In this document: in pieces, positions 33,001-40,761 of the stretch
How the letters are laid out: the number at the start of each line of letters is the position of its first letter
How positions within the stretch are numbered: the stretch's first letter is position 1
Source of the DNA: JAVBQJ01 sp031549115
GTDB taxonomy: Bacteria; Verrucomicrobiota; Lentisphaeria; Victivallales; Victivallaceae
Direction: 5' to 3'
DNA length: 46,668 nt
Assembly (NCBI GenBank): GCA_031549115.1
Contig: JAVBQJ010000077.1
Location: 1-46,668, forward strand
Program-made: the position numbers and the translations under genes
The notes under the pieces: model-generated
Database searches by the model: none
The model's input: the letters and a program-made list of their open reading frames with translations, nothing else
What the model was told of the DNA's origin: nothing

Positions 33001-36000
33001 CCCACGCCGTACTCCGCGGAATTGTCCAATACCAGCTTCTGCGTATCGGTGATAAAGGTATAAACCCGGTTGTTGGCGCCGAAAATATCCGAATCGGAAA
33101 TCTGCACCATATACTTGATCGGGCTCAGGCTGTCCGAAAACTCACCCGGGAAATTGAATTCCACCGACAGACTTTCCAAAACTTTCGTGGTGGTGGTGGT
33201 TCCGGTGCCGGTTCCCGTTCCGGTGCCAGTGCCAGTGCCAGTGCCAGTGCCAGTGCCAGTACCAGTTCCGGTTTCGACTTCTTTCCACACCGCCGTGACG
33301 ATCGGTGACGGCAACGCGCTGAACGTTCCGGCCGGCGGCGTAAAATCCACCGTAAAGGTGCTCTCTTCCGACGTCGCGGTATTGCCGACCTTGTCCACCG
33401 CCTCGATCCACCAGGTGTATTGGCCCGCGGCCAACTTCCCGAAACGGCCGTCTTCGATTGGCACCTTGTTGCTGTTGAGGATGTATTCGGTCTGCTCCGG
33501 ATCGTCGATTTCGATCGAGTATTCGGTGGCGCCTTCGGCGTTGGCCAATTTGAATTTGAGCACATAGCCGTCCATCCCGGCCTGCATCGAACCGTCATCG
33601 GGTTCATCCGCTTCATTCCAGGTAAAGGTGACGTTGCACTGGCTCAGCCCCTGTACACTGATGGACTCCGCTTTCAGATTGGCGGAGCCGCCGACGAATA
33701 TCGGCGTGGTGGTATCGCCGTACCACTTGCTGCTGAAAATCTCCGATTCGTTGCCGGCGAAGTCCTTGGCCATCAGCGTCCATTCGTAGTCGCCGTTGGC
33801 CAGGATCCCTGTCCAGCTTTCGGTCCCCACCGCGATCCGGACCTGGGTCCAATCGCTGTCGTTGACCAGCCGGTAACGCAACACATAGCTGCCGACGCCG
33901 GACTTGCTGTCCACGTCGACCGCCGCGTCCCATTTGACCGTAATGCTCAGGAACTCCTCCGCCGGTTTCCCAACCCGGAAGGTGGTGGTCGAACGCACCG
34001 ATTCAATGTCGAATTCCGGTCCCTGTACGTCGCCGACGTAGACCCGGAACAGGTCCCCCGCGGCCCAGGCGCCGGCCTTGCCGTCCATATCCACCGCGCG
34101 CAAACGCCAGTGGACGAACGCCATATTGTCCAAACCGGAAATCAACAACTGATTGGTGGTCACCGTCTTGCGGACGGCATTGCTCCAATTGGTCGGCACT
34201 TTATCGGTCAGTGTTTGAACATATTCGATTTCGTAATACTGCAGCCCGGCGGTACACTCCGCCGCCGCCCAGTTCAACGTGATTACCGCCGAAGTGGCCC
34301 CGGTCGATTCCTGGTTGGAGAAGTCGGCACCGGTCACCTGATCCACCACGGTGGCACCCTTCCCGGTCGTGAAGGTCTGGTTGCTCCAATCGGAAACCTT
34401 GTAGCCCTGGCCGATATTCGCCCGGAGCCGCCACTCGACCTTGGAACCGTTATCGATATTCGTCAGCTTGAAGGAATTGATATCGCCGTCCAACATCACG
34501 ACAATGGTTTTTCCGCCGTCGATCCGGTATTCCAGTTCATAGCCCTGCGCGGCTTTGACATCCTCCCAGCTCATAAGCAGTGTGCGCTTGCTGGTGTCCT
34601 TCTTTTTGTCGCTCTTTTCGCCTTCGTAATACACCGTCGTTTTGAGCGTCGGCGCTGCCAGGATATTCCCTGACGGCACCGGGTTGAGCTGGTTGACCAC
34701 GCAGATGACCTGATTATTCTGCAGTTTGGTCGTCACGGAGAAGTAATCATTGGTGACGGAGCCGCCGACCTTCACCTTGCCGGAGAAGCCCTGATAATTA
34801 AAGGTAACTTCGCGTTCGCTCCACTTGTCGCCCAGCCCTTCGTCGAACTGGAACAGGACATAGTTCTTCCCGACCTTGGAGTCATTCAAATTGATGGTCA
34901 GGTTGGCAATACTTTCCAGGGTGGCGCCGCCATTGCCCACGGTGTGCACGATCGCGCCGCCATTGACCGTACCCGACATCGCCTTCTCGTTGAGGACGAA
35001 TTCGATGTTGAGCTTACCCAGCGTCGCCATCAGGCTTCCGGTCACCCGGGCATTGCTGTCGATGCTGATGGTGTTCTGTCCGTTGTACAGATCGATATCG
35101 CCGACAATCACCGCCCCGGCGGCAAGCTGCACATAATCGTTGGTATTGTAGCGGGTGACGGTGTTGCCGGAATTGATGCGACCGGCAAAAATGGCATAGC
35201 CCAACCCGCTGTAGCCATAATAGTCGGTAGTCGCCACAATGGAGCCGGACACGCGCAAATTCAACCCATAGCGGAATCCCATCATGCCGATGCTCTCATA
35301 CCCGCCGGTAACGGTGATATCCCCGGTAAAGTCGAAGATGCCGTCGTCATCGTTGGTCAGCGTGTCTTCCACAAACAAAGCGACACTGCGGCGCCAGTCC
35401 CCGCCCAGGAGGTCGGTCGTCATCGTAATCGACCCGGTAAAGGCCCGGGCATTCAACTCGTTGACTTCGATGCCGCTGTCGATCACTTCAACCGCATAGC
35501 CGCTCAAATTGGACGAGGTCACCGTGATATTGGTGCCGATACGGCCGTCACGGACAAGGAATTTATCTGCCTTGATGCCATAGGTATCGACCGCTCCGGC
35601 ATCGGTCGCCCATGCCGGTCCCCGCGTATTGAGCTGGGACACCTCAATGGCGCCGTCGAAATTATTCGTGCTCGACAGGGTACCGGACAACTGAATTCCG
35701 TACACCATGATCTGGTCGTTGCTATCCCACGCATATTTGTAGGCGCCGCTGTACAGCATCTGGTTGTTATCCGCCACCGTCGTAATCGTGCCGGTAAATT
35801 TGCCGGAGACACTCAACGAAGCACCCCAGATACCGGCGGCGGTCAACTGGTTGTCGGTGATGGTGGATACGCTGTCTTCGCCGCCGGCCGAATCCGCCAG
35901 GAACGTATTATTCTGCATTTCAGCCCAAATGGATCCGGTAAAGGATTTCCAGCTGATATCCTGAGCGCGGATACCGTAGGCGCCGATCCGGTTGCCGCTG

Positions 36001-36887
36001 ATGGTGGCATTTTTCCCGTCCGCTTCCGGGCGCAGCCCGTTTCCATTCGCCGCCAAATAGATATTGTTGGCGCCGGCATACAACAGGCCGCCCCAGCTCC
36101 CATTCGCGAGAGTGACGTTCCCGGTCGTCCAAATCGCCGTGGCCTCAATGGTGTTGTTGTTCGCCGTCGCCGCCTCCCAGCCATACGCCTTTAGACTGCT
36201 GAGAGCATAAATTTCCCCGGTGAAGTTATTCGATCCGACAAAGTTGGCGTTCTTAAAACCGGCAGTCGTCACCGTGTTGCCATCCGAAGTATTCTTGTAA
36301 GCCGGACTGTCGCCGCCGAGATAGGTGATACCCCGCAAAACGGAATTGATGCTCTGCGCCACAATCGTCGCGGCCATATCGCCTGCCACCGTCAAGGTCG
36401 CGGTCGACTCCACCCCGAAAGCGCTGACATTCTGTACGGTGGAGTACATCGCTTCATTGATGCCGCTGTAGCTCGACGGCAAATACGCATCGTTGACAAT
36501 CGAAATCAAAATACCGGTATCCTCGGGAGCGTTCGCACCGAAATCGCCGCCGGTCTGAGCGGAAAAGTTGACAACACCGTCAAACTCATTGAATTGAATG
36601 ATGGCAGCTTTGTTCTGAACCGTTTCTCCCTCGTAGCGGATGTTGCCCCAGTCGTCATTCTCCCGGTAATTACCGCCGATCGTGACCATGACCGGGGCGT
36701 TGTCCGGACCGAGGCCGGTAATATTGATCACATTGTAACGAGGCTCACGCTGTCCGCTGCCGATATAATACGGTCCTTCCCAGTTGAGCATCCGACCGCC
36801 GTCTTCCAGATAGGAAGTGCCTGCCAACAACACAATGTTGTTGTTTCCATAAATCCAGGTCCGTAATCCGACTACATAATCATTCAT
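30027..36887 (-). CDS. Giant (2286-residue) beta-rich repeat protein with FN3-like and PPC-like domains
   Basis: Probably a cell-surface or secreted adhesin-like protein. Residues about 1-720 are Thr/Gly/Asn-rich and resemble a right-handed beta-helix (repeats such as FTGDITVTGGYE, GSITMTTDLLGG, SGSIVATTDYYG). About 735-1545 hold a series of FN3-like domains (e.g. LLMSWEDVKAAQGYELEYRI and LSWDASSDLFGVRSYNISL), interrupted near 1205-1230 by a Thr-Gly repeat linker. About 1545-2286 contain six PPC-like (pre-peptidase C-terminal) domains, the central ones with a 128-residue period and WVGYGDAVDYFKF signatures. No Sec, Tat or prepilin signal is visible at the N-terminus (MNDYVVGLRTWIYGNNN), although GAGG 8 bases ahead supports the ATG at 36887. 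No anchor or sorting motif is seen at the C-terminus. Confidence 0.75.
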   Translation of the reverse strand: MNDYVVGLRTWIYGNNNIVLLAGTSYLEDGGRMLNWEGPYYIGSGQREPRYNVINITGLGPDNAPVMVTIGGNYRENDDWGNIRYEGETVQNKAAIIQFNEFDGVVNFSAQTGGDFGANAPEDTGILISIVNDAYLPSSYSGINEAMYSTVQNVSAFGVESTATLTVAGDMAATIVAQSINSVLRGITYLGGDSPAYKNTSDGNTVTTAGFKNANFVGSNNFTGEIYALSSLKAYGWEAATANNNTIEATAIWTTGNVTLANGSWGGLLYAGANNIYLAANGNGLRPEADGKNATISGNRIGAYGIRAQDISWKSFTGSIWAEMQNNTFLADSAGGEDSVSTITDNQLTAAGIWGASLSVSGKFTGTITTVADNNQMLYSGAYKYAWDSNDQIMVYGIQLSGTLSSTNNFDGAIEVSQLNTRGPAWATDAGAVDTYGIKADKFLVRDGRIGTNITVTSSNLSGYAVEVIDSGIEVNELNARAFTGSITMTTDLLGGDWRRSVALFVEDTLTNDDDGIFDFTGDITVTGGYESIGMMGFRYGLNLRVSGSIVATTDYYGYSGLGYAIFAGRINSGNTVTRYNTNDYVQLAAGAVIVGDIDLYNGQNTISIDSNARVTGSLMATLGKLNIEFVLNEKAMSGTVNGGAIVHTVGNGGATLESIANLTINLNDSKVGKNYVLFQFDEGLGDKWSEREVTFNYQGFSGKVKVGGSVTNDYFSVTTKLQNNQVICVVNQLNPVPSGNILAAPTLKTTVYYEGEKSDKKKDTSKRTLLMSWEDVKAAQGYELEYRIDGGKTIVVMLDGDINSFKLTNIDNGSKVEWRLRANIGQGYKVSDWSNQTFTTGKGATVVDQVTGADFSNQESTGATSAVITLNWAAAECTAGLQYYEIEYVQTLTDKVPTNWSNAVRKTVTTNQLLISGLDNMAFVHWRLRAVDMDGKAGAWAAGDLFRVYVGDVQGPEFDIESVRSTTTFRVGKPAEEFLSITVKWDAAVDVDSKSGVGSYVLRYRLVNDSDWTQVRIAVGTESWTGILANGDYEWTLMAKDFAGNESEIFSSKWYGDTTTPIFVGGSANLKAESISVQGLSQCNVTFTWNEADEPDDGSMQAGMDGYVLKFKLANAEGATEYSIEIDDPEQTEYILNSNKVPIEDGRFGKLAAGQYTWWIEAVDKVGNTATSEESTFTVDFTPPAGTFSALPSPIVTAVWKEVETGTGTGTGTGTGTGTGTGTGTGTGTTTTTKVLESLSVEFNFPGEFSDSLSPIKYMVQISDSDIFGANNRVYTFITDTQKLVLDNSAEYGVGCLAGMKQFYWRVQAVDAVGNASNVWTYGPGGKLVDPETNLPFTDTEKPTTVESVMVERQKNNMVLSWDASSDLFGVRSYNISLTLKGGTKETITGVTDLEYVYKNLTNGEYTWSVQAVDWAGNAGAWSAAAKFVMDSVAPVFDTKSVTAQVLAKDVCISWTKATDNMEKVVKDDIMYELRYARWDAKTGSYVNEQTLYTLDTSYWFNNWADGTYKYQVRAVDAAGNSSSWSPDNVNFTINTANDPGHTMSTAKKLGWDESFSNSVGRSDTADFFRFTPTGAGEVTLTLSDVSTVDAKASGITISVYAASGKRVAQYKLKEGEKSYTLLWDKSVSGDFYVGITSSKDTNVAEFTINSDIDYFPAWSNDDSFSTAQAVTLSASGAATVTADKNGNKPWVGYGDAVDYFKFTAAGAGELTLTVSGAKADLKVTLYDINQKKLKSFTVSAKNGAYTLSDYLVKGSFYVAVQSGDNGKGKKNSEFTITVNDNYFPAWSNDDSFSTAQAVTLSASGAATVTTDKNGNKPWVGYGDAVDYFKFNATGAGELTLTVSGAKADLKVTLYDVNQKKLKSFTVSAKNGSYTLSDYLVKGSFYVAVQSGDSGKGKKNSEFTITVNDNYFPAWSNDDSFSTAQVVTLDAKGAATVNTDKNGNKPWVGYGDAVDYFKFNATGAGELTLTVSGAKADLKVTLYNADQKKLKSFTVSAKNGSYTLSDYLMAGSFYVAVQSGDSGKGKKNSEFTITVKDSYFPAWSNDDSFSTAQVVTLDPTGTAFTVTQDKNGNKPWVGYGDAIDYFKFNATGAGLVELEFTGMTADLKVTLYDANQKKLKSFTVSAKNDSYTLSDYLMTTNSFYVSVQSGDNGKGKKNSYYTLSASDAVFPTENNPAGTKALTWETATKATVTDWVGYGDPVDYFSFNLAKSSIVDLDLVPTDSQVRVGKEIKVTLYDDAGKKIRLDSALTTTEELLAGNYKVAVEISNEKKYRTEYALSVTQLA
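30377..32250 (-). repeat. Tandem 384-bp repeats encoding PPC-like domains
   Basis: The landmark CCGGGA recurs at 30761, 31145, 31529 and 31913, exactly 384 bases apart, giving three nearly identical units, with diverged units on both sides (about 30377-30760 and 31913-32250). The period is 128 codons. High DNA identity suggests recent duplication or ongoing homogenisation by recombination. Confidence 0.85.
33201..33272 (-). repeat. Hexanucleotide tandem repeat encoding a Thr-Gly linker
   Basis: About twelve units of a 6-base repeat (mostly CCAGTG or CCGGTT on the plus strand) encode alternating Thr-Gly, followed by a short Thr run, between two FN3-like domains of the giant protein. A 6-base unit changes linker length without altering the frame, so slippage would be tolerated. 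Confidence 0.85.
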
Positions 36888-36990
36888 GATCCACGCCTCG
36901 CGTCTTTAACGTTTCCGTTGCTCTATAAATATTAATTTTTTCATCATTTTTCATGCGGCGTCACAATCCGGGCACAAGCCCTCCACTAAG

Positions 36991-37018
36991 AATGTAGCAC
37001 CGCAAATTCCTTTGTCAA
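36991..37018 (-). promoter_or_regulatory. Predicted promoter of the giant repeat-protein gene
   Basis: On the minus strand a perfect TTGACA (37013-37018) and TACATT (36991-36996), spacing 16, lie about 100 bases before the ATG, leaving a leader of roughly 95 bases. Confidence 0.5.
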
Positions 37019-37127
37019 CTTGAGAAACAAGATTTTTTCGGCCCTTTTTTCCTCCCGGCACAGCAGTCCGGCAGGCGGGAGAAAAGATAATCGGCGCCCG
37101 GACGGGTGCCAGGAGAGACGGAAGATG

Positions 37128-38738
37128 TCAGTTCGCGCTTTCCTGCAGGACAAAGGAGCTTTCGCCCAGCAGTGCCGTCACATCCATATCCAACTTGGGA
37201 TGATCCTCCGACAGCGTGGGAGGAAGCCGGAGCAATGAGCCGAGGCTGTAAAACTCCGACGGCGCCTTCAAGGTCCCGGAGAGCTTCACCGCGCCGCCGG
37301 CGATGTCCAGCGGTGTGACCAGCCGGGAATCGAGCTCGATTTCCAGTCCGGACAGTGCCAGCTTATCCCCCTGCGCGATCCACAGCGCCCGGCAATTTTC
37401 CGCCCCTTTCCGGTTCGGCCGGATCAAACGCAAATCGGAAAATTCGATGTTCCGGCAATTGCTCAGCGCCAGCGCCGTCTCCTGCGAGTCCAAAATCGAA
37501 ACGCCGCTCCACGCCATGCCGTCGACATTGTCCAGATTCAGGTGAGCCCGGTCCAGTGTCGCCCCGGCGACCTCGGATGCGGCTCCGTCGTTCGCGGCGG
37601 CTTCCGAGAGCATCCAGTACCCGGTACGGATCCGCAGATCGCGCACCGACAATGCGCGGAAGTCCTTCATCCGGATACGGCCGGCATTGGCCCGCAGCCG
37701 GGAAATCTTCAGCCCGTCCACGCCGGTGACCGCCAGATTGTCATTGCCGCTTCCGGAAAGACGGCAATTGTCCAGCGTCACGTCGAAATTGCGGAATTCC
37801 GGCACGTCGGGCGTCCGGCATACCAGCGCCACGCCGACCGAACAATTCTGAATCTCGAGATCGTTGAGCCGTATCTGCCGCGGCGCCGCCCAGGCAACCG
37901 GCAGGTCGTTGCCGCTCTCGACGCTGACGCCGATCTGTTTTTCCTTGATGGTGACGAATTCGGTCACCAGATCCTCGACGCCGCCCAGCCGGATCCCGGC
38001 GCCGTCGCCGCCGGAGATCTCCGCCTGGGTGATGACCACGCCGCGATTGCTCCAGCTCCGGCCCTCCGGCAGCGGCAGCGCCGGAGCCAGACAAAGCGCA
38101 TCTCCGCGGGAACGCTGCACCATCAGCTTGAACAGATGAATGTTTTCTCCCCCATCCATCACCACCCCTTCGCCCCGGCCGTCCACAAACAGTACGCTGC
38201 GCAGCTTCACATTGGTCACGCCGCCGAAAAACGCCCCCCTCCCCGGCACATTCGCCGCCCGGCAATCGGACAGCGACACCCCGGAAATCGTTCCGGTGCC
38301 GTTGGTGGCGTCGATATAAAAGGCGTCGCCGGGTCCCCGGACATCGGGCGGCTCTTTCCACTCGATATTGACGCCGTCGAAGAACACATCTTCGGCCGGA
38401 GCCAACACCTGAATCGCATGCCCGGCGGCGGCGCCCAGATTTTTGCGGTTATCCATCACCAGTACCGCACCGGAAGCGAAACGGATCCCGGCGCGCCGGA
38501 AGCCGGTCAAATCGATGGCGGCATCCACCGCCTTGCCGATACGGTAATACCCGGGCGGAAAAAGCAACTCCGCATCGTTGTGCTTGCGCAATTCCTCCAG
38601 ACCTTTCTGAATTGCCGCATAATCATCCGCCGCTCCATTGCCGGCGGCGCCGAAATCATAAATATTCAGAGAAATCGCTCCACGGAGCAGCAAAGGAACA
38701 CACAGCATCAGCAGCACCAATGCAACCGGCTTTCTCAC
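37128..38738 (-). CDS. Secreted right-handed beta-helix protein (pectate-lyase/GH28-like)
   Basis: A 536-residue protein whose N-terminus, from a GTG at 38738, is a clean signal peptide (RKPVALVLLMLCVPLLLRG). The mature part starts with ISLNIYDFGAAGNGAADDYAAIQKGLEE, the signature of the pectate-lyase-3/GH28-like superfamily found in polygalacturonases and phage tailspikes, followed by beta-helix coils (VFFDGVNIEW, ISGVSLSDCRAANV, INLHLFKLMVQRS-like turns, LRLIRPNRKG). I do not see a definite GH28 catalytic set, so enzymatic activity is uncertain. The frame continues upstream to 38906, but a near-perfect promoter at 38823-38851 would put the transcript start near 38816, excluding most of that extension. 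AGGGGG lies 4 bases before the GTG; ATG at 38789 is the alternative. Confidence 0.7.
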   Translation of the reverse strand: MRKPVALVLLMLCVPLLLRGAISLNIYDFGAAGNGAADDYAAIQKGLEELRKHNDAELLFPPGYYRIGKAVDAAIDLTGFRRAGIRFASGAVLVMDNRKNLGAAAGHAIQVLAPAEDVFFDGVNIEWKEPPDVRGPGDAFYIDATNGTGTISGVSLSDCRAANVPGRGAFFGGVTNVKLRSVLFVDGRGEGVVMDGGENIHLFKLMVQRSRGDALCLAPALPLPEGRSWSNRGVVITQAEISGGDGAGIRLGGVEDLVTEFVTIKEKQIGVSVESGNDLPVAWAAPRQIRLNDLEIQNCSVGVALVCRTPDVPEFRNFDVTLDNCRLSGSGNDNLAVTGVDGLKISRLRANAGRIRMKDFRALSVRDLRIRTGYWMLSEAAANDGAASEVAGATLDRAHLNLDNVDGMAWSGVSILDSQETALALSNCRNIEFSDLRLIRPNRKGAENCRALWIAQGDKLALSGLEIELDSRLVTPLDIAGGAVKLSGTLKAPSEFYSLGSLLRLPPTLSEDHPKLDMDVTALLGESSFVLQESAN

Positions 38739-38822
38739 AAGACCCCCTATTGTCGTTGCCACTACAAAATGCCGAACGCCTCTCCCCATTAAGAAAGCGC
38801 CGACGGAAAACTCCATTTTCCA

Positions 38823-38851
38823 ATTATAGCAATTTTTTCGGTGTTTGTCAA
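38823..38851 (-). promoter_or_regulatory. Consensus sigma-70 promoter for the beta-helix protein gene
   Basis: TTGACA (38846-38851) and TATAAT (38823-38828) on the minus strand, both perfect hexamers, with a 17-base spacer. This is the best promoter match in the window and it decides the start of the downstream gene. Confidence 0.75.
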
Positions 38852-38921
38852 TAGACTTCCCGGGAGAAACGGCAATTAATCGAACATTTACGCGCCGGGA
38901 AATCATTTTTCCGGCGCCGCA

Positions 38922-39866
38922 TCAATATGGCGGGACCGGAGTTCGCGCGCCGCCGGCGCCCTCCTCCGACGGCAGTCTGCCATAACCGACCCGGTAGAGC
39001 TCGGCGAAGTAGCTGGCGTCCTGAAAACCGCAGCTCCAGGCGATTTCGGCGATTTTGTGGCGCCCTCCCCGAAGCATCCGGCGGGCGTATTCGAGACGGA
39101 TGCGGTTGATGTATTCGGTGAGGCGCATACCGGTTTCGCGGCGGAACAGCATGGACAGGTAGTTCGGCGAGCAGCCGATGGCGGCGGCGGTGGCGCGGAC
39201 GTCGGGAATGCGCCCCGGGAACTGACTGCGGATGTAATGTTCCGCCATCTGGATTTTCGGATGACGGTCGACGGCAAACGGCAGCGGCGGCGGCGGGACC
39301 GCCAGCGCGGCCGTGAGCTTCAGCAGCAAACCGATCACCAGGTGACGCTGCGCCTCCCGCCCCTCGTCGCTGCGCAATTCGATGGCGGCGCCGAGGCTGT
39401 CGGCGAGACTCTGGAAGCCGGAGATGGCCTCCAGACGCCGCCCGAAGCTGGATTCCGGCGCGTGTTTGCCGCTATGCGGGTTGGGGACGGCGAGGTGGAA
39501 TTCGGGGGTGTCGTCGGCGGCCATCAGCACCAGATTGGTGAAATTGCGTCCGCAATGGACGAACGGGAATTCCCCGTGCGGCACCCCCGGCGGCACCAGC
39601 AGCAGCTGCCCCGGCAATAAATCGAGCTTCTGGTGGGGAAATTCGAAGCGGCAGCCGCCTTGCAACTGAAAAAACAGCTCCGGGAACAAATGGAAGTGCC
39701 GGTCGCGCGACCTCTCCCACGCCCCCTTGGCGCGGGCGGTGAAAATCGGTGTTTCTCCATGCTTCAAATCTTCGATGAAGTGCCGCAAAGCCCGGATCGC
39801 AAATGCGGAAAAGTCGAAAAATTCCCGGTTAAGATGTTCCAACTCCGGATATGCGTGTATTTTCAT
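38922..39866 (-). CDS. AraC-family transcriptional regulator with cupin sensor
   Basis: A 314-residue regulator. Residues about 45-120 form a cupin-like ligand domain (RHFHLFPELFFQLQGGCRFEFP, LLPGQLLLVPPGVPHGE). The double HTH is at about 205-300 (VRATAAAIGCSPNYLSMLFRRETGMRLTEYINRIRLEYARRML and IAEIAWSCGFQDASYFAELYRVGYG). It is divergent from the ThuA-Gfo/Idh pair and probably controls it; the ligand may be a sugar derivative. A proline-rich tail after the HTH is odd but short. Confidence 0.92.
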   Translation of the reverse strand: MKIHAYPELEHLNREFFDFSAFAIRALRHFIEDLKHGETPIFTARAKGAWERSRDRHFHLFPELFFQLQGGCRFEFPHQKLDLLPGQLLLVPPGVPHGEFPFVHCGRNFTNLVLMAADDTPEFHLAVPNPHSGKHAPESSFGRRLEAISGFQSLADSLGAAIELRSDEGREAQRHLVIGLLLKLTAALAVPPPPLPFAVDRHPKIQMAEHYIRSQFPGRIPDVRATAAAIGCSPNYLSMLFRRETGMRLTEYINRIRLEYARRMLRGGRHKIAEIAWSCGFQDASYFAELYRVGYGRLPSEEGAGGARTPVPPY

Positions 39867-39996
39867 CGTCGTCGCCCGCGTTATGCCCCGTATCGTAGTT
39901 TTACCATACTAATAATACAAAATCCGGGATATTGCCAATGGCGGAATCGGAAAAACGGCATTATTTTCTTTATGAAACCGGAAAGGAGTGTTTTCA

Positions 39997-40761
39997 ATGG
40001 GTAAGATTCGAGTAACGATTTGGAATGAATTCCGCCATGAACAGCATCTGGAAGCGGTGCGCAAACTGTATCCCGAGGGGATGCACAAGGCGATCGCCGA
40101 CGGCATCGCCGCGGAAGACCTGGAAATCCGGCTGGCCGCGCTGGACGAACCGCAGAACGGTTTGCCGCCGGAGGTGCTGGACAACACCGACGTGCTGATG
40201 TGGTGGGGGCATTGCGCGCACGGGGAAGTCGCCGACGAAGTGGTGGCACGGGTGCATCAGCGCGTGCTCGAAGGCATGGGCCTGATCGTATTGCATTCGG
40301 GGCATAAGTCGAAAATTTTCATGGCGGTCACCGGCACCTCCTGCTCTCTGAAGTGGCGCGAAGTCGCGGAGCGCGAACGGGTCTGGACCGTCGAGCCGTC
40401 GCACCCGATCGCCGCCGGCATCGGCGAATCGTTTGTGGTGCCGAACAGCGAAATGTACGGCGAGCGTTTCGATATCCCGCAGGGCGGCGAAATCATTTTC
40501 ATGTCCTGGTACGAGGGCGGCGAAGTCTTCCGCTCCGGCGTGACCTTCCAGCGCGGTTACGGCCGGATATTCTATTTCTCCCCCGGCCATGAAACCTATC
40601 CGATCTATTACAATCCCGCGGTGGTAAAGGTGCTGGGCAACGCGGTCCGGTGGGCGAAGCCGACCTATTGGGGGAAAATGGATTGCCCCAACGCCAAGCC
40701 GTTGGAGACCATCGAACCGAAGGAGGTCGATTTCGGCTCCCTGTCCGGAGGTCCCCGATGA
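39997..40761 (+). CDS. ThuA-like domain protein
   Basis: A 254-residue ThuA-family protein with a glutamine-amidotransferase-like fold lacking a catalytic Cys-His-Glu triad of that class: MGKIRVTIWNEFRHEQHLEAV, LDNTDVLMWWGHCAHGEV, GMGLIVLHSGHKSKIF, and GYGRIFYFSPGHETYPIYYNP are typical. ThuA in rhizobia takes part in trehalose use (keto-sugar metabolism), and such genes are often beside Gfo/Idh/MocA dehydrogenases, as here. AGGAG at 39984-39988 favours the ATG at 39997 over the GTG three codons earlier. The end overlaps the next start (ATGA). Confidence 0.9.
   Translation: MGKIRVTIWNEFRHEQHLEAVRKLYPEGMHKAIADGIAAEDLEIRLAALDEPQNGLPPEVLDNTDVLMWWGHCAHGEVADEVVARVHQRVLEGMGLIVLHSGHKSKIFMAVTGTSCSLKWREVAERERVWTVEPSHPIAAGIGESFVVPNSEMYGERFDIPQGGEIIFMSWYEGGEVFRSGVTFQRGYGRIFYFSPGHETYPIYYNPAVVKVLGNAVRWAKPTYWGKMDCPNAKPLETIEPKEVDFGSLSGGPR

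Noticed and set aside
30021..33308. Open frame of 1095 codons on the plus strand
   Set aside because: It lies antisense to the giant repeat gene, its residues are Arg/His-rich with repeated Leu-Leu-Leu patterns that mirror the repeats, and it has no recognisable domain. It is a GC-driven shadow.
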